Source: Nesterenkonia pannonica (GTDB taxonomy: Bacteria; Actinomycetota; Actinomycetes; Actinomycetales; Micrococcaceae). From it: a stretch of 64,000 nt of DNA. The translations under genes were made by a program, and so were the position numbers. Of the stretch, positions 19,176 through 29,269 are shown one piece after another (position 1 is the stretch's first letter; every line of letters begins with the position of its first letter). The stretch lies in the NCBI RefSeq assembly GCF_019575955.1, contig NZ_CP080575.1:1364001-1428000 (forward strand), given 5' to 3'. The notes under the pieces are model-generated. The model was given only the letters and a program-made list of their open reading frames with translations. It did not search any database and had not been told where the DNA came from.

Positions 19176-19833
19176 TACTCGTTCTGGCTGCTCTTGTCGG
19201 GACGCACCAGCAGGAACATCAGTCCCATAATGACCACACCCGCGCCGATGGACGCTGCGATCGCGCCCTCTTCGCCGAAGAGGCCCTCCAGGAAATCCCG
19301 GGCAGGAGATTCCGGATCGGCGAGTGCTGCGATGACGAAGGCGCCGACGACGATGATTGCCAGCGCTGAGCCGAGGTAGCGCTTCCAGGCGGAGCCGCCG
19401 CTCTTCTGCAGGGATTCGCTTACCTTAGCGACCTGTTTGGCGCGGAGCACTCTGAGTGCGCCGACGCTGCGGAGCATGCGAAGGATCTGCATGGGCCCGA
19501 TGCTGAAGATGGTGGCGATGATGGTCAGCGCGGTGAGCAGGATGAGCCACCAGTTGCGCCGGACCCAGTCGACTTTTTGGGGGAGACGAGGAAGAGGACG
19601 ACTGTTTCGACGACCAGGACGACGCTGGCGCCCCACAGCCCGACGTGGCCGATCATTTCGAAGGGCTCATCGAACAGGGTCAGGAACACTGACGGCACCG
19701 AGACGATCGCGGCGATGAGCACCGGCCAGGCCAGGCGGGTCTCCCACTGCTCCCCGATCTCTTCGGTGCGCTCCTCGGAGAGTCGGCCGAGGGCTGCGGC
19801 GTAGAGGTCCTGCGCTTCGGACTTCAGGTGCAT
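19175..19833 (-). CDS. Voltage-sensor-like membrane protein, no recognisable pore filter
   Basis: Six hydrophobic segments are visible. S1-S2 are WPVLIAAIVSVPSVFLTL and ASVVLVVETVVLFLV; S3 is WWLILLTALTIIATIF; S4 has regularly spaced arginines (MQILRMLRSVGALRVLRAK), the voltage-sensor pattern. Two more helices follow (LAIIVVGAFVIAALA and IAASIGAGVVIMGLMFLLV). The loop between them lacks the potassium filter TVGYG. It resembles actinobacterial ion-channel-like proteins but conduction is unproven. One frame change near 19578. GTAAGC-type sequence at 19418-19423 (KVSES) may hide an Ala. It faces fprA and lies next to citM. Confidence 0.65.
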
Positions 19834-19918
19834 GCGCCTCAGACACCCGCCTCGTGGGAGGTGCGTGCGTTCTGGGGTGCCGGGCGTGTCACCCCGTCAG
19901 CGTACCTAACGCCGCCGC

Positions 19919-21289
19919 TTACCAGCTCCAGGGGATCGCGCCCACGCCGAGCGAGACGGCCAGGACCACGACGCTGAAGATCCACATGGGGAAGAAGGAG
20001 TACTTGATGTGCTTGCCGATGTCCGCGCCTACCAGCCCGAGGCCCAGCCAGAGGGATGCGTTGAAGGGGCTGATGTAGGTGCCGATGACGTTGCCCACGA
20101 TGACCGTGTAGGTCACAGCGAGGGTGTCCACGCCGACCTGTGATGCGATGCCTTCGACCAGGGGCAGCAGGGCGAAGTAGTGGGCGTCGGTGCTCAGGAG
20201 CAGCTCCAGTGGGAGTCCGAGGACGCCCACGATGAGGTGGAGGTAGGGGATGGAGGATTCGGGCAGGAGGCCGACTGCGTCTGAGGCGAGCGACTCCAGC
20301 ATGCCGGACTCCTGCAGGATGCCGAGGAAGCATGCGGCGGCGAAGATGATCGCCCCGGTGCCCAGGGCGGCTCCGCCGTGTGCGCGGATGCGCTCCATCT
20401 GGTCGGAGACTTTGGGGTAGTTGATGATGAGCGCCGCACACAGGGCGATGAGGAAGCAGAGTGCCGGGGGACGATTTCGGTGACGAGGAGAGTCATGGCG
20501 GTGAGGACCAGGACGGCGTTGAGCCACATCTTCGTCCGGGTGGCGTCGGCGGGCTGCTCGGACCCGGCCGCCCAGTCTGTGCTGGCTGCGGTGTCCGGCT
20601 CTGCGGTGCCGATGCCGGTGTCGCTCGCGTCGCTGCCGGATCCGCCGCCGGCGTAGGCGAGGACCTTCTGGTGAGCAGCGATGCGGGCCTCTCGCGGTAC
20701 CCCAGGATGACGGCCATGCCGACCAGCAGCACCAGGCTGATGATCTGCACGGGGATGAGGTCGCGCCAGATGGTGACGGGGTCCAGGTCCAGTGCTGCCG
20801 CGGATCGGCCCACGGGACCGCCCCAGGGGAGCATGTTCAGGATGCCCATGCTGGTGCCCACGAGCAGCAGCAGCAGGTATCGGCTCATCCCGAGCCGCTG
20901 GTACAGCGGCAGCAGCGCGGGGATGGTGATGAGGAAGGTCGAGGCGCCGGCGCCGTCCAGGTGGCACACGGCGGCCAGCAGCACGGTGCCCACCGAGACG
21001 GCCACGACGTTTCCTCGCGTGAGCTTCACCGTAAGGCTGATGAGGGGTTGAACAGGCCCGCATCATTCATGATCCCGAAGAAGATGATGGCGAAGATCAG
21101 CATCACCGCAACGTCCATGACCGAGCCGAGGCCGGTCTCGAAGAAGTCGCTGATCTCGCCGGGCGTGAAGCCTGCGATGAGGGCGCCCACGATGGGGATC
21201 ACCGTGAGACCCACCACTGGGGATATGCGTCCCAGGATCAGCAATGTCGTCATAGTCCCGATGACCGCCAGGCCGACTAGGCTGAGCAT
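19919..21289 (-). CDS. citM: CitMHS-family citrate/divalent-cation:proton symporter
   Basis: A ~450-aa transporter with ~11-12 hydrophobic segments. Family features include VVGLTVIPIVGALIAGF, FAIIFFGIMNDAGLF, HLDGAGASTFLITIPALLPLY, LGILQESGMLESLA and VGNVIGTYISPFNASLWLGLGL. These transporters import metal-citrate complexes. ATG at 21289 is chosen because GGAGG lies 5 bases upstream; an in-frame upstream ATG at 21337 has none. Frames change near 21040, 20685 and 20469. The recorded TAA falls inside GCTTAC (19917-19922); if that is corrupted GCTGGC the protein extends ~8 residues. Divergent from its probable regulators citA/citB. Confidence 0.85.
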
Positions 21290-21428
21290 GTGTCCTCCGT
21301 GTAGGTATGTGCCGCCCGTGACCCGGGCCACACTCACTCTCCGACATAAGTGGCGCAGGTCACGCGCTTAATCGCAATAGGGTGATATTGGTCATATTGG
21401 TCGCAGCTCCCTGGGGCAGAATGGTCTG

Positions 21429-23067
21429 GTGCGACTTTCGCTGACGACCTACCTCTTCCTGCTCAACACGGTTCTCCTCGCGGCCGCCGTGGCTGCAGTG
21501 GGAGCGCTCTGGTTCGCCCATCACCACCGTGTGGTTCAGGCTGAGGGGGAGGAACGAGCCATGGTGATGGCCCAGTCCGTCGCCGCCATGCCGGCCGTTC
21601 GGGACGGCCTGGCGTCCGAGGACCCTCCCAGGAGCTCGGCCCGATGGCCGAAAGGCTCCGCGAGGCCTCCGGGTTCGAGTACATCGTGGTCGCTGACGAG
21701 GACGGCATCCGGCATTCCCACCCTGTTGAGGACGCGATCGGCCAGCCCTCGAGCATCGACGCCTCCTCCGTGCTGGCTTACAGCGAATGGACAGGCGTCG
21801 AGCGGGGCCTGCCGGACTCACACTCAGGGCGCGGACACCCATATGGGGCGAGGACGGCGAGGTGATCGGGTACGTCTCGGTGGGAATCCTCACCTCCGAC
21901 ATCGACGGAGCCATCTCAGAGGCGCTGCCCGTCATTGCCGGGACCCTTATGACCGCCCTGCTTCTCGGCGGGGCGGGTGCCTACGTGATCTCCCGGCGCA
22001 TCCGCGCGCGCACCCACGGGCTGGAGCCCCATCAGATCACCGAGCTGCTCGACAGCCGCGAAGCCCTCCTCTACGCCATCAGCGAGGGAGTGATCGCAGT
22101 CGATCACGACGGCCGAATCGTCCTGGCCAACGATGCGGCACGCAGTCTGCTGGGCCTGAGCGCCGAGGACATAGGTCAGCTGCCGGAACAGGCGAGCCTT
22201 CCCCAGAGGCTGACCAGCTGCTCAGCGGCGATGGCCCCTCCAGCGATGAGCTCCTGAGCATCGGAGACAGGATCGTCGTCTGCAGCCGACGCCCGGTGCG
22301 CGTCGGCGAGGTCGACGGAGGTGCCGTCATCACCCTGCGCGACCAGACTGAGCTGACCCAGCTCACCGGCGAGCTCGACGGCGCACGCACCGTCACTAGG
22401 GGCCTCCGCGCCCAGCGGCACGAGTTCGCCAATCGGATCCACACGGTCGCAGGCATGCTGGAGCTGGGAGCCGTCGAGCGCGCCAAGGACTACCTCACCG
22501 AGCTCTCCGCAGCGACGATCAGAGCCAACGCGCAGGTGACCGAACGCATCGGCGACCTCACTCTGAGCGCCCTCATCCTGGCCAAATCCGTCCAAGCCTC
22601 CGAACAGGAACGGCGCTCGACGTATCACCACTGAGCTGGCTGGGAGGTGAGTTCGAGGGACGCCTGCGCGACGACCTCCTGCTCATCGTCGGCAATCTCG
22701 TCGACAACGCGCTCGAAGCGACAGGCGACGGGGAATGGGTGGAGCTTCTCGTGCGGCAGCACGCCGTTGCCGGGGACGCTCACGATCACCCGAGCCCCTC
22801 CCGAGGTCTCGTCGAGATCCGTGTCACCGACTCCGGCCCCGGCGTGAGCCCCGAGACTGCGCAGCAGATATTCGCGGCAGGATTCAGCACCAAACAGACC
22901 CAAGGAAGCGACCGCAGGGGCCTCGGGCTCGCCCTGGTGCGCCAGGCATGCCGCCGATGGGGAGGAAACGTCGAAGTGGACACTGCCGAACGCACTGTCT
23001 TCACCGCCTACATCCCCGCACCAGCCCCGGCCGAAGCCGCAGCCGCCCCGCGGAGGCCTCACTGTGA
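21429..23067 (+). CDS. citA: CitA/DcuS-type sensor histidine kinase
   Basis: Two membrane helices (TYLFLLNTVLLAAAVAAVGAL and VIAGTLMTALLLGGAGAYVI) enclose an extracytoplasmic PAS-like citrate sensor; a cytoplasmic PAS follows (SREALLYAISEGVIAVDHDGRI), then the short phospho-acceptor region RAQRHEFANRIHTVAGMLEL with the His, the N box NLVDNALEAT, and DSGPGVSP and RGLGLALVRQACRRWGG ATP lid motifs. Frames change near 21630, 21815, 22195, 22612 and 23045. The corrected stop overlaps the citB GTG (GTGA, 23064-23067). Divergent from citM, so it probably senses citrate and controls that transporter. Confidence 0.85.
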
Positions 23068-23766
23068 GCCGCAGAGGCACCATCAGTGTCCTCGTCGTCG
23101 ACGATGACGTGCGCGTGGCTCAGAACCACCTCGAGCTCGTGGACTCGATGAGCGGCTTCTCCGTCGTCGCCGCCGCCCACACCGCCGCATGAGGCGCTCG
23201 CCGCAGTGAGGAAGCACGAGCCAGACCTGGTGCTCCTGGACCTGTTCCTGCCCGATGCCTCGGGCCTGGACGTGCTCAACGAACTGCGCGGGCCGCAGGC
23301 GGAGGCTCAGGGGGCTCGTGGATGTCCTGGTCATCACGGCGCTGCGCAACGTGGAGCACGTGCGCACGGCACTGCACAGCGGCGCGGTGTACTACCTTCT
23401 GAAGCCCTTTCCGCTGTCTGTGCTCAGGGAGCAGCTGGAGCGCTACGCGGCGGCTCAGCGCAAGATGACTCAGATGGGTACGGCCACCCAGGACGATGTG
23501 GACGGTCTGCTGGGTCTGCTGCGCCCGCGGGGAGGAGCCAGCCCCTGCCCAAGGGGCTGACGTCAGCAACGGCCGACCTGGTCGCGGAGACTCTTCGCGA
23601 AGCTGGTACGGATCTCTCCGCTGCCGAGGTGTCTGCCCGCACCGGCGTCGCCCGTGTGACGGCCCGACGCTATCTGGAGCACCACTGCGCCGAGGGCAGA
23701 GCTCAGCTGCAGATGAGGTACGGGTCGGCTTACCGCCCGGAGCACCGCTACCGGTGGGCCGCATAG
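23064..23766 (+). CDS. citB: CitB/DctR-type response regulator
   Basis: Receiver domain: VLVVDDDVRVAQNH acidic pocket, LVLLDLFLPDASGLDVL with the phospho-acceptor Asp, VITALRN and YLLKPF with the conserved Lys. The output domain is a CitB-type helix-turn-helix (AAEVSARTGVARVTARRYLEHH). Frames change at 23184 (TAGEAL recorded with GCCGCATG), 23305 and 23530. At 23728 the expected GRPEHRYRW is recorded as YRPEHRYRW (GCTTAC). Cognate regulator of the overlapping kinase; probable target is the divergent citM. Confidence 0.86.
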
Positions 23767-23865
23767 GCTCTGAGCCATGAGTGCCCCCTACGCCGGGACA
23801 TTGCGCAGTACACTGTGGCCCATGACATGCACCGTCCTGCGGTGATCTGACGGAGAGGCGGACAC

Positions 23866-24959
23866 GTGGCCACGATGGCGTTCAGTCACCAGACGCTCGG
23901 TCAGCGAGTGAGCTTCGGAGTGGGCAATACGGCGTCTGATCTCGCGGGGAGGTCGAACGGTTCGCCGAATCGACGGGCGCTCCCCGACGGGTCATGCTCA
24001 TCGCTGCAGAGAGCGCCGGGGATACGGCCGCTGAGGCTGCCAGCGGCCTGCCGGTGGTCCACTCCCATCGTGGTGCTGCCCGTCATGTGCCCCTGGAGGA
24101 TGCCCAAGCCGCCCGCGTCGAGGCGCAGCGCTCAGAGGCCGACCTTCTGGTGGCGATCGGAGGAGGCTCTGCCGTCGGACTGGCGAAGGCTGTCGCACTG
24201 ACCCACCGGCTGCCGATCATCGCAGTGCCCACGACCTACTCCGGCTCCGAGGGCACCAACATCTGGGGTATGACTGAAGCCTAAGCACAAAGACCACGGG
24301 GACGGATGATTTCGTGCTTCCGGCCGCTGTCGTCTACGACGCTGAGCTCGTTCGCGACCTGTTTACAGATCTCACGGTCGCCTCGGGCCTCAATGCTCTG
24401 GCCCACTCCATCGACGGTCTCTGGGCCCCGGGGCCAACCTGATCAACACCGCCTGGGCGGCGAGGCGATGCGCGCCCTGTCTGAGGGACTTCCGAAGGTG
24501 GCGAGCGATCCGCGTGCCAGCGAGCCTGGCCGCCAGCAGATGCAGTACGGCGCATACCTCTCTGCGGTGGCCTTCGCCTCCACCGGGTCAGCCCTGCATC
24601 ATAAGATCTGCCACGCTCTGGGCGGCGGGTTCGACCTCCCGCACGCTGAGACGCACGCTGTGATGCTGCCCTATGTGCTTGCCTTCAACGCGCCGGAGGC
24701 CCGATCTGCGGCGGAGCGCATTGCCGAGGCCTTCGGCGCTGAAGATCCGGTGGAGGGTCTGATGGCGCTGCGGGCAGCCATCGGCGCGCCCGGGGCCCTT
24801 CGCGACCATGGCCTCGAGGAGGCCGATCTTGACCGTGCTGCGGAGCTGGTGCTGGCCGCTGCCCCTTCCAGCAACCCGCGTCCTGTCTCTGCCTCCGATG
24901 CGCGGCGCATCGTGCGTGCTGCCTGGGCGGGAGAGGATCCGGCGGCGCTGAGCCGCTGA
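23866..24959 (+). CDS. Maleylacetate reductase (iron-containing alcohol dehydrogenase family)
   Basis: Reduces maleylacetate to 3-oxoadipate at the end of hydroquinone and chlorocatechol pathways. Motifs: VAIGGGSAVGLAKAVAL (NAD loop), AVPTTYSGSEGTNIWG, ASGLNALAHSIDGLW, and metal-ligand histidines in HHKICHALGGGFDLPHAETHAVMLPYVLAFN. GTG at 23866 is preceded by GGAGAGG at good spacing; ATG at 23875 is an alternative. At 24279 MTEAGSTK is recorded with GCCTAAGC and a premature TAA; other breaks are near 23955 and 24435. It is upstream of the dioxygenase gene but separated by a promoter, so it may be a separate transcript of the same pathway. Confidence 0.85.
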
Positions 24960-25024
24960 TCGGGCTGCGGCAGCGTCCCGCTTGTGCGTCGCGGCATTCC
25001 TCGTCCGAGGGCGCCGAATCATGC

Positions 25025-25081
25025 TTGACGTGGTCGGACGCTTGCGTAAAATGAGCCTTGCGGTGTGAGGTAAATCACACC
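25025..25081 (+). promoter_or_regulatory. Sigma-70 promoter with perfect operator palindrome upstream of the dioxygenase operon
   Basis: TTGACG (25025-25030), 16-base spacer, TAAAAT (25047-25052). Directly after the predicted start site lies GGTGTGA-GGTAAA-TCACACC (25062-25068, 25075-25081), a perfect 7-bp inverted repeat, placed to block the polymerase. The ribosome-binding site GAAGAGAGG follows before the ATG at 25100. This is a textbook repressor arrangement; the repressor is not identified in this window. Confidence 0.8.
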
Positions 25082-25099
25082 CTTGAAGAGAGGCTCACC

Positions 25100-26057
25100 A
25101 TGACGTACCTGCTCGGCTCTCACCACGTCACGCTTTCTGTTGCGGGCGCACAGGAGGACGTGGACTTCCACACGAAGGTCCTTGGTCTGAGGTTCATCAA
25201 GAAGACCGTCCTCTATGACGGTTCGATCCCCGTCTACCACCTCTACTACAGCAATGCGAACGGCGATCCCTCGTCGGTGGTCACCACGTTCCCTGGGGGC
25301 ATCAGGGAGTCTTCGGAAAGCGCGGAACTAACCAAGCTCGCGAGGTGATGCTCTCCGTTCCGGCGGCCTCCATGGATTTCTGGGCCGAGCGGCTGAAGAG
25401 CTTCGCCATCGACTTTGCGCAGGAGGAGCTCTTCAACGAGCGTCGAATCCTGCTCAACCACCCGAGCGGCCTGGAGTACGTGCTGGTGGGCGCCGAGGGT
25501 GATCCGCGCGTCGGTCACCCGGGCCACGGTGTTCCGCCGGAGCATGCGGTGCACGGCATCTACGGTATGGGCATTCACGCCTACGACATGGACCGGATGG
25601 TCGAGTTCGTCGATGATGTCTTCTTCAAGGCGGGGAGATCAGCGAGACCGGGGACGTGGCGCGCTTCCGTCTCGGCTCGGATGCGCACGGCAACTGGGTG
25701 GAGCTGCGCGGGAATCGCACTGATGAGCAGGGCACGTGGCGCTTCGCGGTTTACACCTACCACCACTTCGCCTGGAACCTGGACACTTTGGACAACCAGG
25801 AGGCGGTGAAGTTCGACATTGAGGGTGCTGGCTACACCGACGTCTCAGAGCTGAAGGATCGCACTTACTTCAAGTCGCACTATGTGCGGACCCCAGGAGG
25901 AGCTCTGTTCGAGCTGGCGGTCACTCATGAGGACGGCGGATGGGACTGCGACGAGTCTCCGGAGGAGCTGGGGAAGCAGTTCATGATCCCGCCGCACTTC
26001 GAGCAGGATCGCGAGAAGATCATGGCCCAGCTGGAGCCGATCACCGTGGAGGACTGA
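25100..26057 (+). CDS. Ring-cleaving dioxygenase of the vicinal-oxygen-chelate superfamily (LinE/PcpA/MhqO-like)
   Basis: Begins LLGSHHVTLSVAGAQEDVDFHTKVLGLRFIKKTVLYDG...YHLYYSN, the glyoxalase-fold module found in hydroquinone 1,2-dioxygenases LinE and PcpA and in Bacillus MhqO. A second module starts VHGIYGMGIHAYD and contains FAVYTYHHFAWNLDTL; the C-terminal TPGGALFELAVTHEDGG supplies the glutamate of the Fe(II) triad, with histidines from the module starts. Frames change near 25310 and 25640. With the neighbouring maleylacetate reductase, hydroquinone cleavage is the most likely reaction, though quinone-stress detoxification (MhqO-like) is the alternative. Confidence 0.82.
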
Positions 26058-26065
26058 TCCCTCGG

Positions 26066-26734
26066 ATGCGCTCCCACTCCGAGATCGCCCCCATCACGCA
26101 TGGTGAGCGCGCGGACGATGCTGGCGCGGTCGTCTACGGAGTTCACGGCCGCACCCAGAGCCCCGAGTTCATCCGGGAGCTGGCGGATCGCGTGGACCTG
26201 CCCGGGCTGCACTGGGTGATGCCGTCTGCCGCGGATCATTCCTGGTACCCGGGCGGGTTCATGGCCGATCAGGAGGAGAACCAGCCGCAGCTGGGGAGGC
26301 GCTGGCTGTCGTGGATGCCCAACTGGGGCGGCTGCTCGACGAGCGCGACGCCGCATGGGCCGCCCGTGGTGGTGCTCGGCTTCTCCCAGGGGGCGTGTCT
26401 GCTGGCCGAGTACCTGCTGACGCGACAGCCGCCGGTGGATGGTGCGGTCCTGCATACCGGCGGGTACATGGGGCCCGATGTGCGCAGCTTTGCGCCGGCT
26501 GTCGGGGCACCCCTCAGAACGGTGTCGGTCGAGCTGTTCTGCGCAGATGAGGACCCCTGGGTGCCGCTGCACCGGGCCAAGGAGACGGCGTCAGCGTTCG
26601 AGGCACTCGCTGAGGCGACGACGCTGACCGTCTACCGCGATAGTGAGCACCACATCACCGACCATGCCGTGTCGCGGATCCGCGCGCTCCTGGGAGAAAG
26701 CGCAGGTGCGCAGCGTGAGGAGCCCTTTGCGTAG
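26066..26734 (+). CDS. Alpha/beta hydrolase, phospholipase/carboxylesterase family (MhqD-like)
   Basis: The nucleophile elbow is LGFSQGACLLAEYLL (GFSQG), the acid ADEDPWVP and the histidine SEHHITDHAV, completing a Ser-Asp-His triad in a ~220-aa protein. Preceding features are VVYGVHGRTQSPEF and MPSAADHSWYPGGFM. Frames change near 26300 and at 26350, where AGGPPVVVLGFS is recorded with GCCGCATGGG. It starts 8 bases after the dioxygenase stop, so the two are one transcript. The same pairing (dioxygenase MhqO with hydrolase MhqD) is known from the Bacillus quinone response. Confidence 0.82.
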   Translation: MRSHSEIAPITHGERADDAGAVVYGVHGRTQSPEFIRELADRVDLPGLHWVMPSAADHSWYPGGFMADQEENQPQLGRRWLSWMPNWGGCSTSATPHGPPVVVLGFSQGACLLAEYLLTRQPPVDGAVLHTGGYMGPDVRSFAPAVGAPLRTVSVELFCADEDPWVPLHRAKETASAFEALAEATTLTVYRDSEHHITDHAVSRIRALLGESAGAQREEPFA

Positions 26735-26738
26735 GCAT

Positions 26739-28054
26739 TCATCGGCTCAGCTGCTCCTCCCTGAAGCCTTTCGAGTCCGACGAGCGCGCTGATGAGGAAC
26801 TCACTCTCTGCCTCGTTGCCAGGCAGCTGTAAGGCCCGGCGGTAGGCCTCCATAGCGGCCTCGGCGTCGCCTATGTCTTCAAGCGTCAGTGCTCGGGCGA
26901 TGTGGAAAGGGCGGAATCTCTCCAGCGCAGGCTCACCTGACAGCGCATCGAGCTGAGCCAATCCTTCGTGCATGCCATGTGCCCGGCCCCAGGCCACTGC
27001 CCGCCCCAGGCGGACCACAGGACTGGGCTCATAGCTCTCCAGCATGCGGTAGAGCACCGCTATCTGCGGCCAGTCAGTGGCGTCGAAATCCACGGCCTCC
27101 GCGTGAACCGCAGCAATCGCTGCCTGAATCGCGTACGGTCCCGCACCGGGCGCAGAGGCAGCCCACTCGGCCAGCCTCAGACCTTCATGAATAAGCGACG
27201 CATCCCAGCGGCTGCGATCCTGCTCCGCCAGGGGAACAGGTCTGCCGCCCTCATCAGTCCTGGCAGGCCTGCGCGCCTGGGTCAGCAGCAGCAGACCAAG
27301 CATGCTTACCGTCTCCGCTGAGCCAGGCATAAGCTGGCGCAGCATCCGTGTGAGGCGAATGGCCTCCTCCGTGAGGTCATCACGCACGTGAGCAGCACCT
27401 GCCGACCGCGCAAAGCCCTCAGCAAAGAGCAGATACACCACACGCTGCACCGCCGCCAGCCGCTCCGGGAGCAGCTCACGAGGCGGCACGCTGAACGAGA
27501 TTCCCATAGTCCTGATCCGTCGCTTAGCGCGGACGAGGCGCTGCTGCATCGTCGTCACCGGCACCATCAGGCCGTGTGCCACCTCCACTGTGCTCAGGCT
27601 TACCAGAAAGCGCAGGGTCAGGGCGATCCGCTCCTCGTGCTTCAGCACCGGATGCGCGCAGGCGAAGAACAGTCCAAGCCGCTCATCAGCGACCGGGCTC
27701 TCGTCTAAGAAGCTATCCGCGGAATGATCGCCGTTCCCCAGGCGAGATCGCGCTCATTGAGGGCCCCCAACCGCGGGATCAGCCGTGCCTGCGCCTGCTC
27801 GCGGCGCAATGCGTCGATTCCTCGTCGCTTGGCCGCCGTGATGAGCCACGCCTCAGGCACTTCGGGCACCCCATCGCGCCCCAGGTGCGCAGCGCCTGGA
27901 CCATCGCCTCCTGGACCAGCTCCTCAGCCAGGTCAAGGTCGGAGAACCGCCGGGCGACCGCGGCAAGCACTTGGGCTCGACCGTCGGGACCCAGCGATTC
28001 CAGGGCGCTGCGCACCGCCGCACCAGCTTCATCGTCGGACAGTGCGGGGATCAC
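26739..28054 (-). CDS. ECF42-type RNA polymerase sigma factor with C-terminal TPR-like domain
   Basis: N-terminal sigma region 2 (LDLAEELVQEAMVQALRTWG) and region 4 (LTLRFLVSLSTVEVAHGLMVPVTTMQQRLVRAK) are followed by the ~200-aa C-terminal extension (LPERLAAVQRVVYLLFAEGF, ... AIQAAIAAVHAEA, ... AYRRALQLPGNEAE) characteristic of ECF42 factors. These lack a classical anti-sigma factor and co-occur with DGPF/YCII proteins, exactly as here. GTG at 28054. Several breaks occur between 27700 and 27890 and one near 26775; corrected stop TGA 26741-26739. At 27598 an Ala codon is recorded within GCTTAC. Overlapping-operon arrangement with the next gene. Confidence 0.85.
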
Positions 28055-28064
28055 GACTCAGTCC

Positions 28065-28412
28065 CTAGTAAGGCGCCACGGGACGAATCTCCACATGCCC
28101 GCCCGGTTTTGAGCCCGGGCTCCTCTTGGCCCACGAGATCGCCTCATCCACGTCAGCGACCTCAATGATGTAGGTGCCGCCTACGAACTCCTGCACTTCG
28201 GCGAAGGGTCCGCTTGAAACCACACGGTCTCCGTCGGCACCAGTCTCCACCTTCACTGCGTGCTCCGGGTCCTCCAGTGCGAAAGACGAAACCACCACCC
28301 CAGCGTCGGTGATCTCCTGGTCGAAGGCGAAGAATTCTTCAGGGTTCGGTCCGCCGTCGGCACCGCAGTTCGGATCATCAATGCGGCCCATCAGCAGCAA
28401 TGCGTATTTCAT
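28065..28412 (-). CDS. DGPF/YCII-related domain protein, partner of the ECF42 sigma factor
   Basis: A ~115-aa protein beginning MKYALLLMGRID and containing VVSSGPFAEVQEFVGGTYIIEVADVDEAISWAKRSPG, the DGPF signature of the YCII-related fold. ATG at 28412 is preceded by GAGGAGAG; an in-frame ATG at 28439 is less well placed. It lies 10 bases upstream of the ECF42 start. In Streptomyces the DGPF proteins are encoded with ECF42 and are its regulated or accessory partners; the biochemical role is unresolved. Confidence 0.85.
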   Translation of the reverse strand: MKYALLLMGRIDDPNCGADGGPNPEEFFAFDQEITDAGVVVSSFALEDPEHAVKVETGADGDRVVSSGPFAEVQEFVGGTYIIEVADVDEAISWAKRSPGSKPGGHVEIRPVAPY

Positions 28413-28584
28413 GAGTCTCTCCTCAGCTGTCTCCGGCACCTGGGCCAGGGGTGGGTGTACGCCGAACTGGATCGCCCGACACCATCATGACGTACGGCGA
28501 TCGGCTATATCGACAGCCGAAGCCTTCGAGTTTTTGGGTGAGAGGGAGCGGGTGGGCCTGCAGCGTGCCGCTGCGCCGCGAGGT

Positions 28585-29116
28585 TCAGCCCAGTCGGTTC
28601 GCGAACGGGCGCTTGCTGTGTTCCGCCGTTCGGCGAAGTCCGTGATGAGCCGTCGTTCTAGGGCGCTGACGAACACGTCAGAGGGTCGTGCGCAGTCCGC
28701 CAGCACAGAAGCAGGGACGCGGCATCATTGAGTTGGAAGACCCATACACCTCCGCTGTGATGATCGGCAGTCCCAGCGCCGGTCCGTCGATACTGCTGCA
28801 GCCGCCGGTGGAGACCGTTGCGTCGCTTGCCGCTCGTCGCTCTGCCGATGTACAAGACCTGAGCGCCGGGGACCCATTCCTGGTGAAGGGTCTCGGGCGG
28901 AGCGGTGACGTCGCGTGTCTTGCCAGCCGCACTCAGTTCGAGGAACTGAGGCGGTTCGGTGGACTCGCGCAGGACAGCGTAGACGCCTGCACAGGTCGGG
29001 GGAGGGTCGTCACGGAGTCTCTCGAATGGGACGAAGCCGGTGTACCCGGCGGACTCCAGGCCGACGCGTGTCCAAGTGTCCGGGACGTACCTCGTGAAAT
29101 CCGTCTCTGCGTGCAT
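28585..29116 (-). CDS. GIY-YIG-like nuclease-fold protein
   Basis: Minus-strand coding with GVYAVLRES (first GIY-like strand), QVLYIGRAT (YIG-like strand), GLHRRLQQYRR and VWVFQLNDAASLLLCWR, the core order of a small GIY-YIG family common in actinobacteria. After frame changes near 28690 and 28625 it continues ERRLITDF and ends RPFANRLG with TGA 28587-28585. ATG at 29116. Function unknown: possibly DNA repair or a restriction-like enzyme. It shows no association with a methyltransferase here. Between this gene and the DGPF gene (~170 bases) nothing else is seen. Confidence 0.6.
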
Positions 29117-29269
29117 GCGTTACACCCCCGTGTTGCTTCGGGCAAGAGCCCACAAGATGGCTCACGTTGCCTATAAACAGCTCGAGCTCCGAACCAAGTG
29201 CGGTTCGGAGCTCTGTATCTTCCGCAACGTGGCTGATCAAGCCTCGCTTGCTGAAGATGTGCGGCGCGA

